64,000 bases of DNA, from positions 124,001 through 188,000 of the forward strand of contig CAJOIE010000001.1 of assembly GCA_905234605.1 (NCBI GenBank), given 5' to 3'. The notes beneath the pieces were generated by a model that made no database searches, was not told the DNA's origin, and was given only the letters and a program-made list of their open reading frames with translations. Made by a program: the position numbers and the translations under genes. Numbering within the stretch: position 1 is the stretch's first letter; every line of letters begins with the position of its first letter. This document shows, piece by piece, positions 1 to 9,040 of this stretch. Origin of the DNA: an uncultured Bacteroidaceae bacterium (GTDB taxonomy: Bacteria > Bacteroidota > Bacteroidia > Bacteroidales > Bacteroidaceae).

Positions 1-1574
1 TCGGCTTCTACATCGGAGCCGACATCAAGGACAGCAAGAACAACCTGCTGCAACTCGTGCAGAGCGGACTCCACATGGGACAGCGCGAGTACTACCTCGA
101 CAACGACTCGGCGACACTTGCCATACGCGATGCCTACAAGCACTACATGGCACAGCTGCTGCTGCGCACCAAGGCAGCCACCGAGGCCGACGTGCAACAG
201 CGAGTGGACGCCGTGCTCGCCATGGAGACACGCCTCGCAGCCGCCTCACGCACACGCACCGAGCTGCGCGACGAAGAGCGCAACTACAACAAGATGTCCG
301 TCAACACCCTGCTCCACGACTACCCCGGCATCAACTGGAAATACTACTTCAGCATACACGAAGCCGGCAAGGTGCGCGAAGTGAGCGTGGGCCAGCCCGA
401 GTTCTTCCACGCCGTGGAGCAGCTGTGGGAAGACACACCCCTTGCCACCCTGCAGGACTATGTGCGCTGGCAGCTCATCGATGCCGCAGCAAGCTATCTC
501 GACGACGACATGCGCGCCGCCTCGTTTGCCTTCTACGGCACAGCCATGAGCGGCCGTCAGGAGGACCGTCCGCGATGGAAGCGCGCCGTGGCTGCCACCG
601 AAGCCGCACTGGGCGAAGCCGTCGGACAGCTGTATGTGGAGAAGTACTTCCCCGCCCAAGCCAAGGAACGCATGCAGCAACTCGTGCGCAACCTGCAGAC
701 AGCCCTCGGGCAGCGCATCGATGCCCAAGACTGGATGAGCGACTCCACCAAGGCCGTGGCCCACGAGAAACTCGAGGCATTCATCGTCAAGGTGGGCTAC
801 CCCGACACATGGAAGGACTACACAGGGCTCACCATCGGACGCAACTACTGGGAGAACATACAGGCCACACACACATGGGTCAACCACGACGAAGTGCAGC
901 GCAAGCTCAACAAGCCCGTCGACAACACCGAGTGGTACATGACGCCCCAGACCGTGAATGCCTACTACAACCCCACCACCAACGAGATATGCTTCCCCGC
1001 AGGCATACTACAGCCTCCCTTCTTCGACATGACAGCCGACGACGCCTTCAACTACGGTGCCATAGGCGTAGTGATAGGCCATGAGATGACCCACGGCTTC
1101 GACGACCAGGGTGCCAAGTACGACAAAGAAGGCAACCTGCGCCAATGGTGGACAGAGGAGGACACACGCCGTTTCGAGCAGCGCACCCACGTCATGCGCG
1201 ACTTCTTCTCCGCCATCGAGGTGCTGCCCGGCCTCTATGGCAACGGACAGCTCACACTGGGTGAGAACATGGCCGACCACGGCGGCCTGCAGGTGGCCTT
1301 CCAGGCCTTCCGCAACGCCACGGCTGCCGCCCCGCTGGCCGAGCGCGACGGCTTCACGCCCGAACAGCGTTTCTTCCTCGCCTACGCCGGTGTCTGGGCG
1401 GGCAACATACGCGATGAGGAGATACGCAAGCGCACCAAGAGCGACCCCCACTCGCTCGGCCGCTGGCGCGTCAACGGCGCACTGCCCCACATCGACGCGT
1501 GGTACGACGCCTTTGGCATCACCGAGGCCGACCCCATGTTCGTGCCAAAGAGCCAGCGCGTCACCATCTGGTAG
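1..1574 (+). CDS. M13 family zinc metallopeptidase (neprilysin/PepO-like), 5' end outside window
   Basis: The reading frame is open from base 3 (GFYIGADIKDSKNN) so the gene begins upstream; the GTG at 57 is internal to a conserved block, not a start. Counting from that GTG, the zinc motif HEMTH lies at about residue 342 within VIGHEMTHGFDD, the third-ligand motif ENMADHGGL follows some 60 residues later, and the end carries the usual M13 C-terminal block with a WRVNGAL core. Known role of the family: secreted or periplasmic oligopeptide cleavage. The signal peptide and first part cannot be seen. It is followed after 45 bases by metA on the same strand. Confidence 0.95.
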   Translation, partial: GFYIGADIKDSKNNLLQLVQSGLHMGQREYYLDNDSATLAIRDAYKHYMAQLLLRTKAATEADVQQRVDAVLAMETRLAAASRTRTELRDEERNYNKMSVNTLLHDYPGINWKYYFSIHEAGKVREVSVGQPEFFHAVEQLWEDTPLATLQDYVRWQLIDAAASYLDDDMRAASFAFYGTAMSGRQEDRPRWKRAVAATEAALGEAVGQLYVEKYFPAQAKERMQQLVRNLQTALGQRIDAQDWMSDSTKAVAHEKLEAFIVKVGYPDTWKDYTGLTIGRNYWENIQATHTWVNHDEVQRKLNKPVDNTEWYMTPQTVNAYYNPTTNEICFPAGILQPPFFDMTADDAFNYGAIGVVIGHEMTHGFDDQGAKYDKEGNLRQWWTEEDTRRFEQRTHVMRDFFSAIEVLPGLYGNGQLTLGENMADHGGLQVAFQAFRNATAAAPLAERDGFTPEQRFFLAYAGVWAGNIRDEEIRKRTKSDPHSLGRWRVNGALPHIDAWYDAFGITEADPMFVPKSQRVTIW

Positions 1575-1619
1575 ACACAGCATCACACATTCCACACCCT
1601 ACATCACTACGCCTGACCC

Positions 1620-2564
1620 GTGCCCATCACACTGCCCGACCGCCTGCCGGCCATTGAGCTGCTGAAGCGGGAGAACATATTCGTCATCAACACCACCAGG
1701 GCCTTGTCGCAGGACATACGCCCGCTGCGCATCGTGGTGCTCAACCTGATGCCCCTCAAGATCACCACCGAGACCGACCTGGTGCGTGTGCTGTCGAACA
1801 CGCCCCTGCAGCTCGAGCTCTCCTTCATGAAGATAAAGAGCCACACGTCGAAGAACACGCCCATCGAACACATGCGTGCCTTCTACCACGACTTCGAGAC
1901 GCTTAGGGAGCAGAAGTTCGACGGCATGATCATCACCGGTGCACCGGTGGAGCACCTCCACTTTGAGGACGTGACCTACTGGGGCGAGATGCAGGAGATA
2001 TTCCAATGGGCGCGCACCCACGTCACCTCGACGCTCTACATCTGCTGGGCGGCCCAGGCAGGCCTGTTCTATCACTACGGTGTGGTCAAGCATAAGCTCG
2101 GGGCAAAGATGTTTGGTATCTTCGCCCAGCACACGCTGCGACCCGAGCTGCCGCTGTTCCGCGGCTTCGACGACGTGTTCCAGATGCCCCACAGCCGCCA
2201 CACCGAGGTACGGCGTGAGGACATCGTCGCAGCCAACGAGCGGCTGGCCTTGGCCGGCGAGCCTGGGGTGGAGATAGTGGCCGAGGGCGAGGAGTCGGGC
2301 ATAAGCATAGTCATGGCGCGCGACGGTCGCGAGATATTCATCACCGGCCACATGGAGTATTCGCCCCTGACACTCCACACGGAGTACCGCCGCGACCTCG
2401 ACAAGGGCCTGCCGATAGCCCTGCCCCGCCACTACTACACCGACGACGACCCAACGAAGAAGCCGTTGGTGACGTGGCGTGCACATGCCAACCTGCTCTT
2501 CACCAACTGGCTCAACTACTACGTCTACCAGCAGACGCCCTACGACATCAGCACCATCCACTGA
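1620..2564 (+). CDS. metA: Homoserine O-acyltransferase MetA (predicted acetyl-CoA specific)
   Basis: A 314-residue protein starting at GTG and aligning end to end with the MetA family. It acylates homoserine in the first committed step of methionine synthesis. The nucleophile Cys142 is in YICWAAQAG, exactly at the family position; the partner His and Glu are in TGHMEY (His244, Glu246). Residue 111 is Glu, in GAPVEHLHFEDV. In the family, Glu111 was tied to acetyl-CoA use and Gly111 (as in E. coli) to succinyl-CoA, so the name homoserine O-succinyltransferase may be wrong here. No earlier in-frame start is plausible because the upstream gene ends 45 bases before. Confidence 0.95.
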   Translation: MPITLPDRLPAIELLKRENIFVINTTRALSQDIRPLRIVVLNLMPLKITTETDLVRVLSNTPLQLELSFMKIKSHTSKNTPIEHMRAFYHDFETLREQKFDGMIITGAPVEHLHFEDVTYWGEMQEIFQWARTHVTSTLYICWAAQAGLFYHYGVVKHKLGAKMFGIFAQHTLRPELPLFRGFDDVFQMPHSRHTEVRREDIVAANERLALAGEPGVEIVAEGEESGISIVMARDGREIFITGHMEYSPLTLHTEYRRDLDKGLPIALPRHYYTDDDPTKKPLVTWRAHANLLFTNWLNYYVYQQTPYDISTIH

Positions 2565-2629
2565 CCGCGCCGCGTGCCAGCCGGCGCAGGCCTGCCGGCA
2601 CACAGCCACCACCGACCCTGCCACCCACC

Positions 2630-4438
2630 GTGCGACACATTGAGCTCCTGTCACCTGCCCGCGACCTTGCCTGCGGCATTGAGGCCATACGCCATGGTGC
2701 CGATGCCGTGTACATCGGCGCGCCACGCTTCGGTGCCCGCGCGGCGGCCGGCAACAGTGTGGCCGACATAGCCTCGCTCGTGGCCTATGCCCACCCCTAC
2801 GGCGTGCGCATCTATGTGACACTCAACACCTTGCTGCGCGACGACGAGCTCACAGCCGTGCAACTGCTGGTGGACGAGCTGGCGGCAGCAGGCGTCGACG
2901 CGCTCATCACGCAAGACAAGCGCATCGTGCCGGCATCGGCCACGGTGCCCCGCGGCATGGCCTGCGTGCGCTCCGGCATTGCACTGCACTCATCCACGCA
3001 GATGGACAACCGCACGCCTGCCGATGTGCAGGCACGCCTCCGTGCCGGCTACGAGCAGACGGTGCTTGCCCGCGAGCTCGCGGTGGCCGACATACGCGCC
3101 ATACACAGTGCTGTGCCGCAGATGCCCCTTGAGGTGTTCGTCCACGGAGCCCTGTGCGTGAGCCTCAGCGGCCGCTGCTATGCCAGCCAGTACTGCTTCG
3201 GCCGCAGTGCCAACCGCGGCGAGTGCGCACAGTTCTGCCGCCTGCCATTCACGCTCACCGATGCACAGGGTCACACCCTGACCGACCCCCGCACGGGCCT
3301 GCCCCTGCACCAGCGTCACCTGCTGTCGCTCAAGGACATGAACCGCTCCGCCCACCTCGAGGAGCTGATGGATGCAGGCGTCAGCAGTTTCAAGATAGAG
3401 GGCCGGCTGAAGGATGCTGCCTACGTCAAGAACACCACAGCCTACTACCGCCGCCGCATCGACCAGATCATAGCCCGCCGCCCCGCCGACTATGCCCGCG
3501 CCTCCTGCGGCGTGAGCACTATCAGTTTCCATCCCGACGTGGCCAAGAGCTTCAACCGTGGCTTCACCGACTACTACTTGCACGGACGCACGCCGCAGAC
3601 TGTGTTCCAGCCCCTTACACCCAAGGCCATCGGCGAGGGCGTGGGGCGCGTCGAAGCCGTGCGTCACTATGCCGTCGCTGTCAGCAGCCAGGCGGTGTTC
3701 CATGCCGGCGACGGCCTGTGCTACTTCGACAGGGAGGGCCACCTGCAGGGCTTCCGTGTCAACAGCATCGATGCCGCCGGACGCCTGCATCCCGCCACGA
3801 TGCCCGACGGGCTGACGGCAGGCACGCCCCTCTTCCGCAACGTCGACGCGGCCTTCGAGGCAGCTCTCGCCCGCCCCACTGCCGAGCGACGCGTGCCCGC
3901 CAGCTGGCACCTCACCGACGCCGACGGCTTCACCCTCACGCTCAGGGCATCCACGGGCCACACAGCCACCATGCGCTTCGACTACCCGCACGAGACGGCC
4001 CGCACTCCGCAAGACGGTGCTCTCCGCCGGCAGCTCCTGCGTCTCGGCGACACCATCTTTGCATGCACAGAGGCCGACATCACCATCGCGATGAGCCGCG
4101 AGTGGTTCATTCCGGCCTCCGTGCTCGGCGAGTGGCGCCGTCAGGTGTGCGCACAGCTCACCGCCACCATGGCAGCCGCCCTGCCGCAACGGCCACAGAC
4201 AGCTGTCACGGAAGCCGATGTCACGCCCGACGATGCCGACGGCCGCACGTGGCCGCTGATGACGTGCCGTCACTGCCTGCGCTATGCCTACGGCCAGTGC
4301 CCGCGCCACCAGACACCCGACCCTGCCGCCGCACGCCAATGGGGCGGCACACTGCATCTCGCACTGGCCGACGGCCGCACGTTTCCCCTTCACTTCGACT
4401 GCCAACGATGCCTAATGACCGTGGAGCGTCCACGCTGA
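2630..4438 (+). CDS. Peptidase U32 family protein (RlhA/YegQ-like)
   Basis: GTG at 2630 gives MRHIELLSPARD, the usual N-terminus of the family, and 602 residues; reading further upstream would run into metA and adds no conserved sequence. The U32 signature is EVFVHGALCVSLSGRC (about residues 168-183), followed by Cys at about 183, 189, 199 and 203. Some U32 members, such as RlhA, modify rRNA with an iron-sulfur cluster rather than cleave protein; the Cys set fits that kind of role but does not prove it. The C-terminus has extra Cys pairs (CRHCLRYAYGQC and DCQRC) that look like a metal-binding domain. The last 31 bases overlap the next gene. Confidence 0.9.
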   Translation: MRHIELLSPARDLACGIEAIRHGADAVYIGAPRFGARAAAGNSVADIASLVAYAHPYGVRIYVTLNTLLRDDELTAVQLLVDELAAAGVDALITQDKRIVPASATVPRGMACVRSGIALHSSTQMDNRTPADVQARLRAGYEQTVLARELAVADIRAIHSAVPQMPLEVFVHGALCVSLSGRCYASQYCFGRSANRGECAQFCRLPFTLTDAQGHTLTDPRTGLPLHQRHLLSLKDMNRSAHLEELMDAGVSSFKIEGRLKDAAYVKNTTAYYRRRIDQIIARRPADYARASCGVSTISFHPDVAKSFNRGFTDYYLHGRTPQTVFQPLTPKAIGEGVGRVEAVRHYAVAVSSQAVFHAGDGLCYFDREGHLQGFRVNSIDAAGRLHPATMPDGLTAGTPLFRNVDAAFEAALARPTAERRVPASWHLTDADGFTLTLRASTGHTATMRFDYPHETARTPQDGALRRQLLRLGDTIFACTEADITIAMSREWFIPASVLGEWRRQVCAQLTATMAAALPQRPQTAVTEADVTPDDADGRTWPLMTCRHCLRYAYGQCPRHQTPDPAAARQWGGTLHLALADGRTFPLHFDCQRCLMTVERPR

Positions 4439-5424
4439 CGCTCATTGCCATCCTCATGCTGGCTCTCTCCGCAGCACTCGGAGCCTGCGACGGCATGCAC
4501 AGCCGGCACAGCGTGGTGGCCTTCGACTCCACAGCCGTCGACAGCGCACAGGCCTACGCCCTCACGGCCTACGACGTGGGCTACAACTTCACCGTCCGTG
4601 CCGACAGCCTCATGCTCATGGATGAGCGTCCCATGCACTGGAGCGAGGGCGTGAGCAGCGAGAGCGGCACCGTCATGCTGCACGCCGGCGACCGCATCGT
4701 GGTGGCCTCCATCGTGGTCATCCCCGAGGACACTACCGACAGCATCTGGGTGCAGGTGGCACGCGACCAGCAGACCATGGGGTGGACCCACCAGGGCACG
4801 CTGCTGCAAGGCACCTCGCCCGACGACCCCATCAGCACCCTCATGCACTACATCGCGCGCCGTCCGAACCTCGTGCTCATGCTCTTAGGCGCAGCTACAC
4901 TCGCCCTCTGCCTCCTCTACAGGCACCGCCACCCGCGCACGCCACTCATCTGCGCCGACGACATCACCGCCGCCGCGCCGTCGCTGCTGCTGTCATGCGC
5001 CGTGGCAGCAGCACTCCTGCACACCTACATCATGCACGCCGTGCCGCAGGAGTGGGTGCGCTTCTACTTCCACCCATCCATCAACCCCTTAACACAGCCG
5101 CCGGCACTCCGCGCCTTCATCATCGCCGTGTGGGGCATGGTGGCAGCAAGCGTGGCCAGCGCAGAGGCAGCCTTCACGCTGCTGCCCTTGCGTCAGGCAC
5201 CGGTCTACCTGCTCTCGCTCGCTGCCATGGCCACCATCCTCACCGAAGCCATCACCATGCTGCAAGCCATACCCCTGCTCGCCGCTGCCACAGGCCTGGC
5301 AGCCATTGCAGGCATAGCCCGCCACTACATGAGCCACACACGTGCACGCTACATCTGCGGCCGCTGCGGCACAGGCCTCCACGACAAGGGACGCTGCCCG
5401 CGCTGCGGCGCATGGAACGACTGA
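4408..5424 (+). CDS. Membrane lipoprotein-like protein with C-terminal zinc ribbon
   Basis: 338 residues from ATG 4408, which overlaps the end of the U32 gene in another frame and so is probably translationally coupled to it. The N-terminus is a signal peptide ending in a lipobox-like LGAC. A soluble part of about 120 residues, rich in beta-strand-like sequence (VQVARDQQTMGWTHQG suggests an SH3-like fold), is followed by several hydrophobic segments at about 150-300. The last 25 residues are a four-Cys ribbon, CGRCG then CPRCG. I do not recognise the family. A zinc ribbon behind membrane segments would normally face the cytoplasm. Confidence 0.75.
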   Translation: MPNDRGASTLTLIAILMLALSAALGACDGMHSRHSVVAFDSTAVDSAQAYALTAYDVGYNFTVRADSLMLMDERPMHWSEGVSSESGTVMLHAGDRIVVASIVVIPEDTTDSIWVQVARDQQTMGWTHQGTLLQGTSPDDPISTLMHYIARRPNLVLMLLGAATLALCLLYRHRHPRTPLICADDITAAAPSLLLSCAVAAALLHTYIMHAVPQEWVRFYFHPSINPLTQPPALRAFIIAVWGMVAASVASAEAAFTLLPLRQAPVYLLSLAAMATILTEAITMLQAIPLLAAATGLAAIAGIARHYMSHTRARYICGRCGTGLHDKGRCPRCGAWND

Positions 5425-5557
5425 CCGGCCTCACTACAGAACCAGCCTCTTCTTACCGCCAAAAGGCACATGTCAGCACGGATGCAAGACCGGCAGCATG
5501 CACCCCATCGTGTCCATCCTTGCAATCTGCGGTCAACCACTCCACGTCTCGCACTGA

Positions 5558-5642
5558 AACACCCTGCATGGCACACGCCATCACCGTGCATGGCGGTGGC
5601 CAACCACGGTGCATGGTGATGGCGCAGAGAGTGCAGGGTGTT
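5558..5642. repeat. TGCA-periodic intergenic array 1, with nested hairpin between convergent genes
   Basis: Four C/GTGCA cores start at 5564, 5586, 5609 and 5631, that is 22, 23 and 22 bp apart. The outer units are AACACCCTGCA (5558-5568) and its exact complement TGCAGGGTGTT (5632-5642); inside them CGCCATCACC (5576-5585) pairs with GGTGATGGCG (5615-5624). The nested arms could fold as one long hairpin. It sits between the ends of two convergent genes, so a bidirectional terminator is a reasonable secondary role. The rest of the gap from 5425 shows nothing else. Confidence 0.8.
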
Positions 5643-6448
5643 CACGCCATGCCGGCAAAGCGCGCCACGCTGTTGGTGAGCTCCACAAACTGAGCCACCG
5701 AGAGCTGCTCGGGCCGCAGGCAGAAGAGGTCGTCGGCAAGGAAAGCCGTGGTGTCGGCTTCAGGTGCCAGCTCGGCGAGCAGCGGCCGCAGGTTGTTGCG
5801 CAAGGTCTTGCGCCGCTGGTTGAAGGTGGTCTTCACCACACGGCGGAAGAGAGCTTCATCGCAGCCCAAGGCCTGCACATCGTTGCGCACGAGGCGCACC
5901 ACGGCACTGCGCACCTTAGGCGGCGGGTTGAACACCGTGGGCTCCACGGTGAACAGATACTCGGCCTTATACCACGCCTGCAGCAGCACCGAGAGAATGC
6001 CGTAGGCCTTGGTGCCCGGATGCGCCACGATGCGGTCGGCCACCTCCTTCTGCACCATGCCCGTGCAGCAGGGGATGAGCTGACGGTGGTCGAGCAGGCG
6101 GAAGAATATCTGCGACGAGATATTGTAGGGATAGTTGCCCGTCAGCACGAAAGACTGTCCGCCGAAGGTGCGGTCGAGGTGCATCTTGAGGAAGTCGTCC
6201 TCAATAATGCTGTCCTCCATCTCCGGCCACGTGCGGCGCAGGTAGGCCACCGACTCCGTGTCGAGCTCCACCACCTTGAGAGGGCGCGGCTTGCGCATCA
6301 GAAACTGTGTCATCACCCCCATGCCCGGCCCCACCTCCAGCACAGGCAGCTCTGGAACGGCATCCACCGTGTCGGCGATGCGCTCCGCTATTGTCAAGTC
6401 CGTTAAGAAGTGTTGCCCGAGAAACTTTTTGGGCCTTACCGTCCGCAT
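5642..6448 (-). CDS. rsmA: 16S rRNA (adenine1518-N6/adenine1519-N6)-dimethyltransferase
   Basis: 268 residues starting MRTVRPKKFLGQHFL, the usual N-terminus of RsmA/KsgA; an in-frame ATG 45 bases earlier would add unconserved residues overlapping the promoter. SAM-binding motif I is VLEVGPGMGVMT and the catalytic motif IV is TGNYPYNIS. It dimethylates two adenines in the 3' hairpin of 16S rRNA late in 30S assembly. It is divergent from the flippase-like gene at 6520, with a promoter-like element just upstream, and runs into array 1 at its 3' end. Confidence 0.97.
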   Translation of the reverse strand: MRTVRPKKFLGQHFLTDLTIAERIADTVDAVPELPVLEVGPGMGVMTQFLMRKPRPLKVVELDTESVAYLRRTWPEMEDSIIEDDFLKMHLDRTFGGQSFVLTGNYPYNISSQIFFRLLDHRQLIPCCTGMVQKEVADRIVAHPGTKAYGILSVLLQAWYKAEYLFTVEPTVFNPPPKVRSAVVRLVRNDVQALGCDEALFRRVVKTTFNQRRKTLRNNLRPLLAELAPEADTTAFLADDLFCLRPEQLSVAQFVELTNSVARFAGMA

Positions 6449-6479
6449 GGCTCTTAGTATTGTTATATTTTTGCCTCTG

Positions 6480-6487
6480 CAAAGATA
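6480..6487 (-). promoter_or_regulatory. Promoter -7 element for rsmA
   Basis: On the minus strand the bases read TATCTTTG, an exact match to the Bacteroidota -7 consensus TAnnTTTG, 31 bases before the rsmA start codon. No clear -33 TTTG is visible. Transcription would begin near 6476. Confidence 0.6.
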
Positions 6488-6519
6488 ACTCAATAAACGC
6501 TCACCCGCACCTGCCCGAC

Positions 6520-7542
6520 ATGCACTATCTGCGTTCAGCCCTCAAAATAGCCCTTCCCTTCGCCCTTGGCGGAGCCATCCTGTGGTGGATGTACCGTGGT
6601 TTCGAATGGGGCACGCTGCGCACGGCTCTCTCCTCGGGCATGCGCTGGGAGTGGATGTGGCTGAGTTTCCCCTTCGGCATCATGGCCCAGGTGCTGCGCG
6701 GGCTGCGCTGGCGGCAACTGCTGGCACCCATGGGCGAGCGAGCCCGCCGCAGCACGTGCGTGCATGCCGTGTTTGCCAGCTATGCCAGTTCGCTCGTCGT
6801 GCCCCGCGTGGGCGAGGTGCTGCGCTGCGGCGTGCTGCGCCGCTACGACGGCGTGGGCATGACACGCAGCATAGGCACCGTGGTGACCGAGCGCGTGGTG
6901 GACATGGCCATGATTATGCTCTTCTCCCTCGGAGTGTTCCTCTGGCAGGTGCCAGCCTTTGTGCTGTTTGCCCGCCAGACAGGCATCGGCACCCACATGC
7001 TCGCAGGCCGCTTCACCACGGCAGGATGGGTGGTCACCATCGTGAGCATAGCCCTCATCATCGCCACCACACTCGTGCTGCTGCGCCGCTTGCAGCTGCT
7101 GACCCGCACCAAGGCCATACTGAGCGACCTGCGCCAGGGCCTGCTCTCCGTCACGCATGTGCAGCGGCCACTGCTCTTCATGGCATACAGCGCCGGCATC
7201 TGGGCATGCTACTTCCTTCACTTCTACCTCACCTTCTTCTGCTTCGACAGCACCGCACAGTTGGGCATCTCCGTGGCAGCCATAGCCTTCGTGGTGGGAA
7301 CGTTTGCCGTGCTCGTGCCCACGCCCAACGGCGCAGGGCCGTGGCACTTCGCCGTGAAGACGGTGTGCATGCTCTTCGGTGTAGCCTCCGACGATGGTGC
7401 CATCTTCGCACTCATCGTGCACACCCTCCAGACGCTGCTCGTGGCCGCCCTCGGCATAGAAGCCGCCGTGGCCCTGACCTTCACAAGCAAGCGAGGCACC
7501 GCGCAGCCGCCATCACCCTCACCGACAGACACACAACCATAG
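6520..7542 (+). CDS. Lysylphosphatidylglycerol synthase TM-region / UPF0104 flippase-like membrane protein
   Basis: 340 residues from ATG 6520, starting MHYLRSALKIALPF; the open frame upstream overlaps rsmA on the other strand and is not conserved. About eight hydrophobic segments are spread along the protein, with family motifs RGLRWRQLL, PRVGEVLRCGVLRRYDG and a late PTPNGAGPWHF, typical of the flippase-like part of MprF without the synthase domain. Homologues move lipids or lipid-linked precursors across the inner membrane; the substrate here is unknown. The Pro-rich C-terminal tail (about 15 residues) is probably cytoplasmic. pepD follows after 43 bases. Confidence 0.88.
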   Translation: MHYLRSALKIALPFALGGAILWWMYRGFEWGTLRTALSSGMRWEWMWLSFPFGIMAQVLRGLRWRQLLAPMGERARRSTCVHAVFASYASSLVVPRVGEVLRCGVLRRYDGVGMTRSIGTVVTERVVDMAMIMLFSLGVFLWQVPAFVLFARQTGIGTHMLAGRFTTAGWVVTIVSIALIIATTLVLLRRLQLLTRTKAILSDLRQGLLSVTHVQRPLLFMAYSAGIWACYFLHFYLTFFCFDSTAQLGISVAAIAFVVGTFAVLVPTPNGAGPWHFAVKTVCMLFGVASDDGAIFALIVHTLQTLLVAALGIEAAVALTFTSKRGTAQPPSPSPTDTQP

Positions 7543-7585
7543 CACTCAAGAACTCAACATTAACCCCCTAAACATAATCACCCTC

Positions 7586-9040
7586 ATGACTATCCACGAC
7601 CTACAGCCCCAGGCCATCTTCGGCAACTTCCACAAACTCACACAGGTGCCACGCCCCAGCGGCCATCTGGAGAAGATACAGCAGTTCCTGCTCTCATGGG
7701 CCGCCGAGCGCGGCATCGAAGCCTACAAGGACGGCGGCGAGAACATCGTCATGCGCAAGCCCGCCACACCGGGCTTTGAGCACCGCAAGCTCTGCACCAT
7801 GCAGGCACACATGGACATGGTACCACAGAAGACCGACGAGAGCACCCACAACTTCGAGACCGACCCCATAGAGACATGGGTCGACGGCGAATGGCTCAAG
7901 GCCAAGGGCACCACCTTGGGCAGCGACGACGGCATCGGCGTGGCATGCATCATGGCAGTCTTTGAGGACAATACGCTCCGGCACGGCCCCCTCGAGGCAC
8001 TCATCACCAGCGACGAGGAGACATGCATGTATGGCGTGAACCACCTCGCTGCCGACACCCTGCACGGCGACATACTGCTCAACATCGACCACGAGAGCGA
8101 GGGCGAGTTCTGCATAGGCTCGGCAGGCGGAGTCAACGTCACAGCCACACTGGGCTACAAGGAGGTGGAGACCGATGCCACCGACGCAGCCTTCAGCATC
8201 ACCATCAGCGGCCTCAAGGGCGGACACAGCGGTCTCGAAATCAATCAGGGACGCGCCAACGCCAACAAGCTCATGGCACGCCTGCTGCGTCAGGCCATTG
8301 CCGACGACGACGCCCGCCTGTGCTCGTGGCAAGGAGGCAATATGCGCAACGCCATACCACGCACCGCCGAGATCGTTGTCACCATACCCGCCGACAACGC
8401 CGACGACCTGCGCGAACTGGCCGCATACTGCCAACAGACATTCCGCGACGAGTATCGAGGCGTGGAGGACACTGTGGACATCGCCGTAGAGCCCGTCGCA
8501 CTGCCAGCCATGCAGGTGCCGGAAGAGGTGCAGGACAACCTCGTGAGTGCCATACTGGCCTGCCACGACGGAGTGCTGCGCAACATCCCATCCATCCCGC
8601 ACATTGTGGAGACATCGTCCAACATGGCCATCATACACATCGGACAGGGCAAGGCCGAAGTGCTCATCCTCGCACGCTCCAGCTGCGACACGCAGCTGGA
8701 GCTGGAACAGGAGATGTTCGAGAGCGTCTTCGGCATGGCCGGCATGAAGGTGGAATACGGCGGCCAGTACGGTGCCTGGCAGCCCAACTTCGACTCGCCC
8801 ATAGCAGCCCAGATGGCAGCCCTCTATGAGCGCATGTACCAGCGGCCGGCAAAGGTCGAGGTGGTGCATGCAGGCCTCGAGTGCAGCCTCATCGGGCAGG
8901 TGTATCCCAAGATGGACCTCATCTCATTCGGCCCCACACTGCGCTCACCCCACACTCCCAACGAGCGCTGCAACATACCCAGCGTAGGTCGCTTCTGGGA
9001 GTTCCTCAAGACCCTTCTCGCCGAGATACCCGAAGCATGA
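7586..9040 (+). CDS. pepD: Aminoacyl-histidine dipeptidase (cytosolic non-specific dipeptidase)
   Basis: 484 residues, full length for PepD (M20 peptidase family). Expected metal ligands and catalytic residues are all present: QAHMDMV (His75, Asp77), GSDDGIG (Asp114-115), TSDEET (Glu144-145), NIDHESEG (Asp168) and a late SPHTPNE (His456). It cleaves Xaa-His and other dipeptides in the cytoplasm. The leader is A-rich (ATAATCACCCTC before ATG), usual for this phylum, with no Shine-Dalgarno. Its stop codon overlaps the start of the macroglobulin gene (GCATGA), implying coupled translation. Confidence 0.95.
   Translation: MTIHDLQPQAIFGNFHKLTQVPRPSGHLEKIQQFLLSWAAERGIEAYKDGGENIVMRKPATPGFEHRKLCTMQAHMDMVPQKTDESTHNFETDPIETWVDGEWLKAKGTTLGSDDGIGVACIMAVFEDNTLRHGPLEALITSDEETCMYGVNHLAADTLHGDILLNIDHESEGEFCIGSAGGVNVTATLGYKEVETDATDAAFSITISGLKGGHSGLEINQGRANANKLMARLLRQAIADDDARLCSWQGGNMRNAIPRTAEIVVTIPADNADDLRELAAYCQQTFRDEYRGVEDTVDIAVEPVALPAMQVPEEVQDNLVSAILACHDGVLRNIPSIPHIVETSSNMAIIHIGQGKAEVLILARSSCDTQLELEQEMFESVFGMAGMKVEYGGQYGAWQPNFDSPIAAQMAALYERMYQRPAKVEVVHAGLECSLIGQVYPKMDLISFGPTLRSPHTPNERCNIPSVGRFWEFLKTLLAEIPEA

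Noticed and set aside
246..887. Long antisense open frames across real genes (also across pepD, secA and the macroglobulin)
   Set aside because: High GC at third positions keeps antisense frames open; these lack domain motifs and signal sequences and conflict with well-supported genes.
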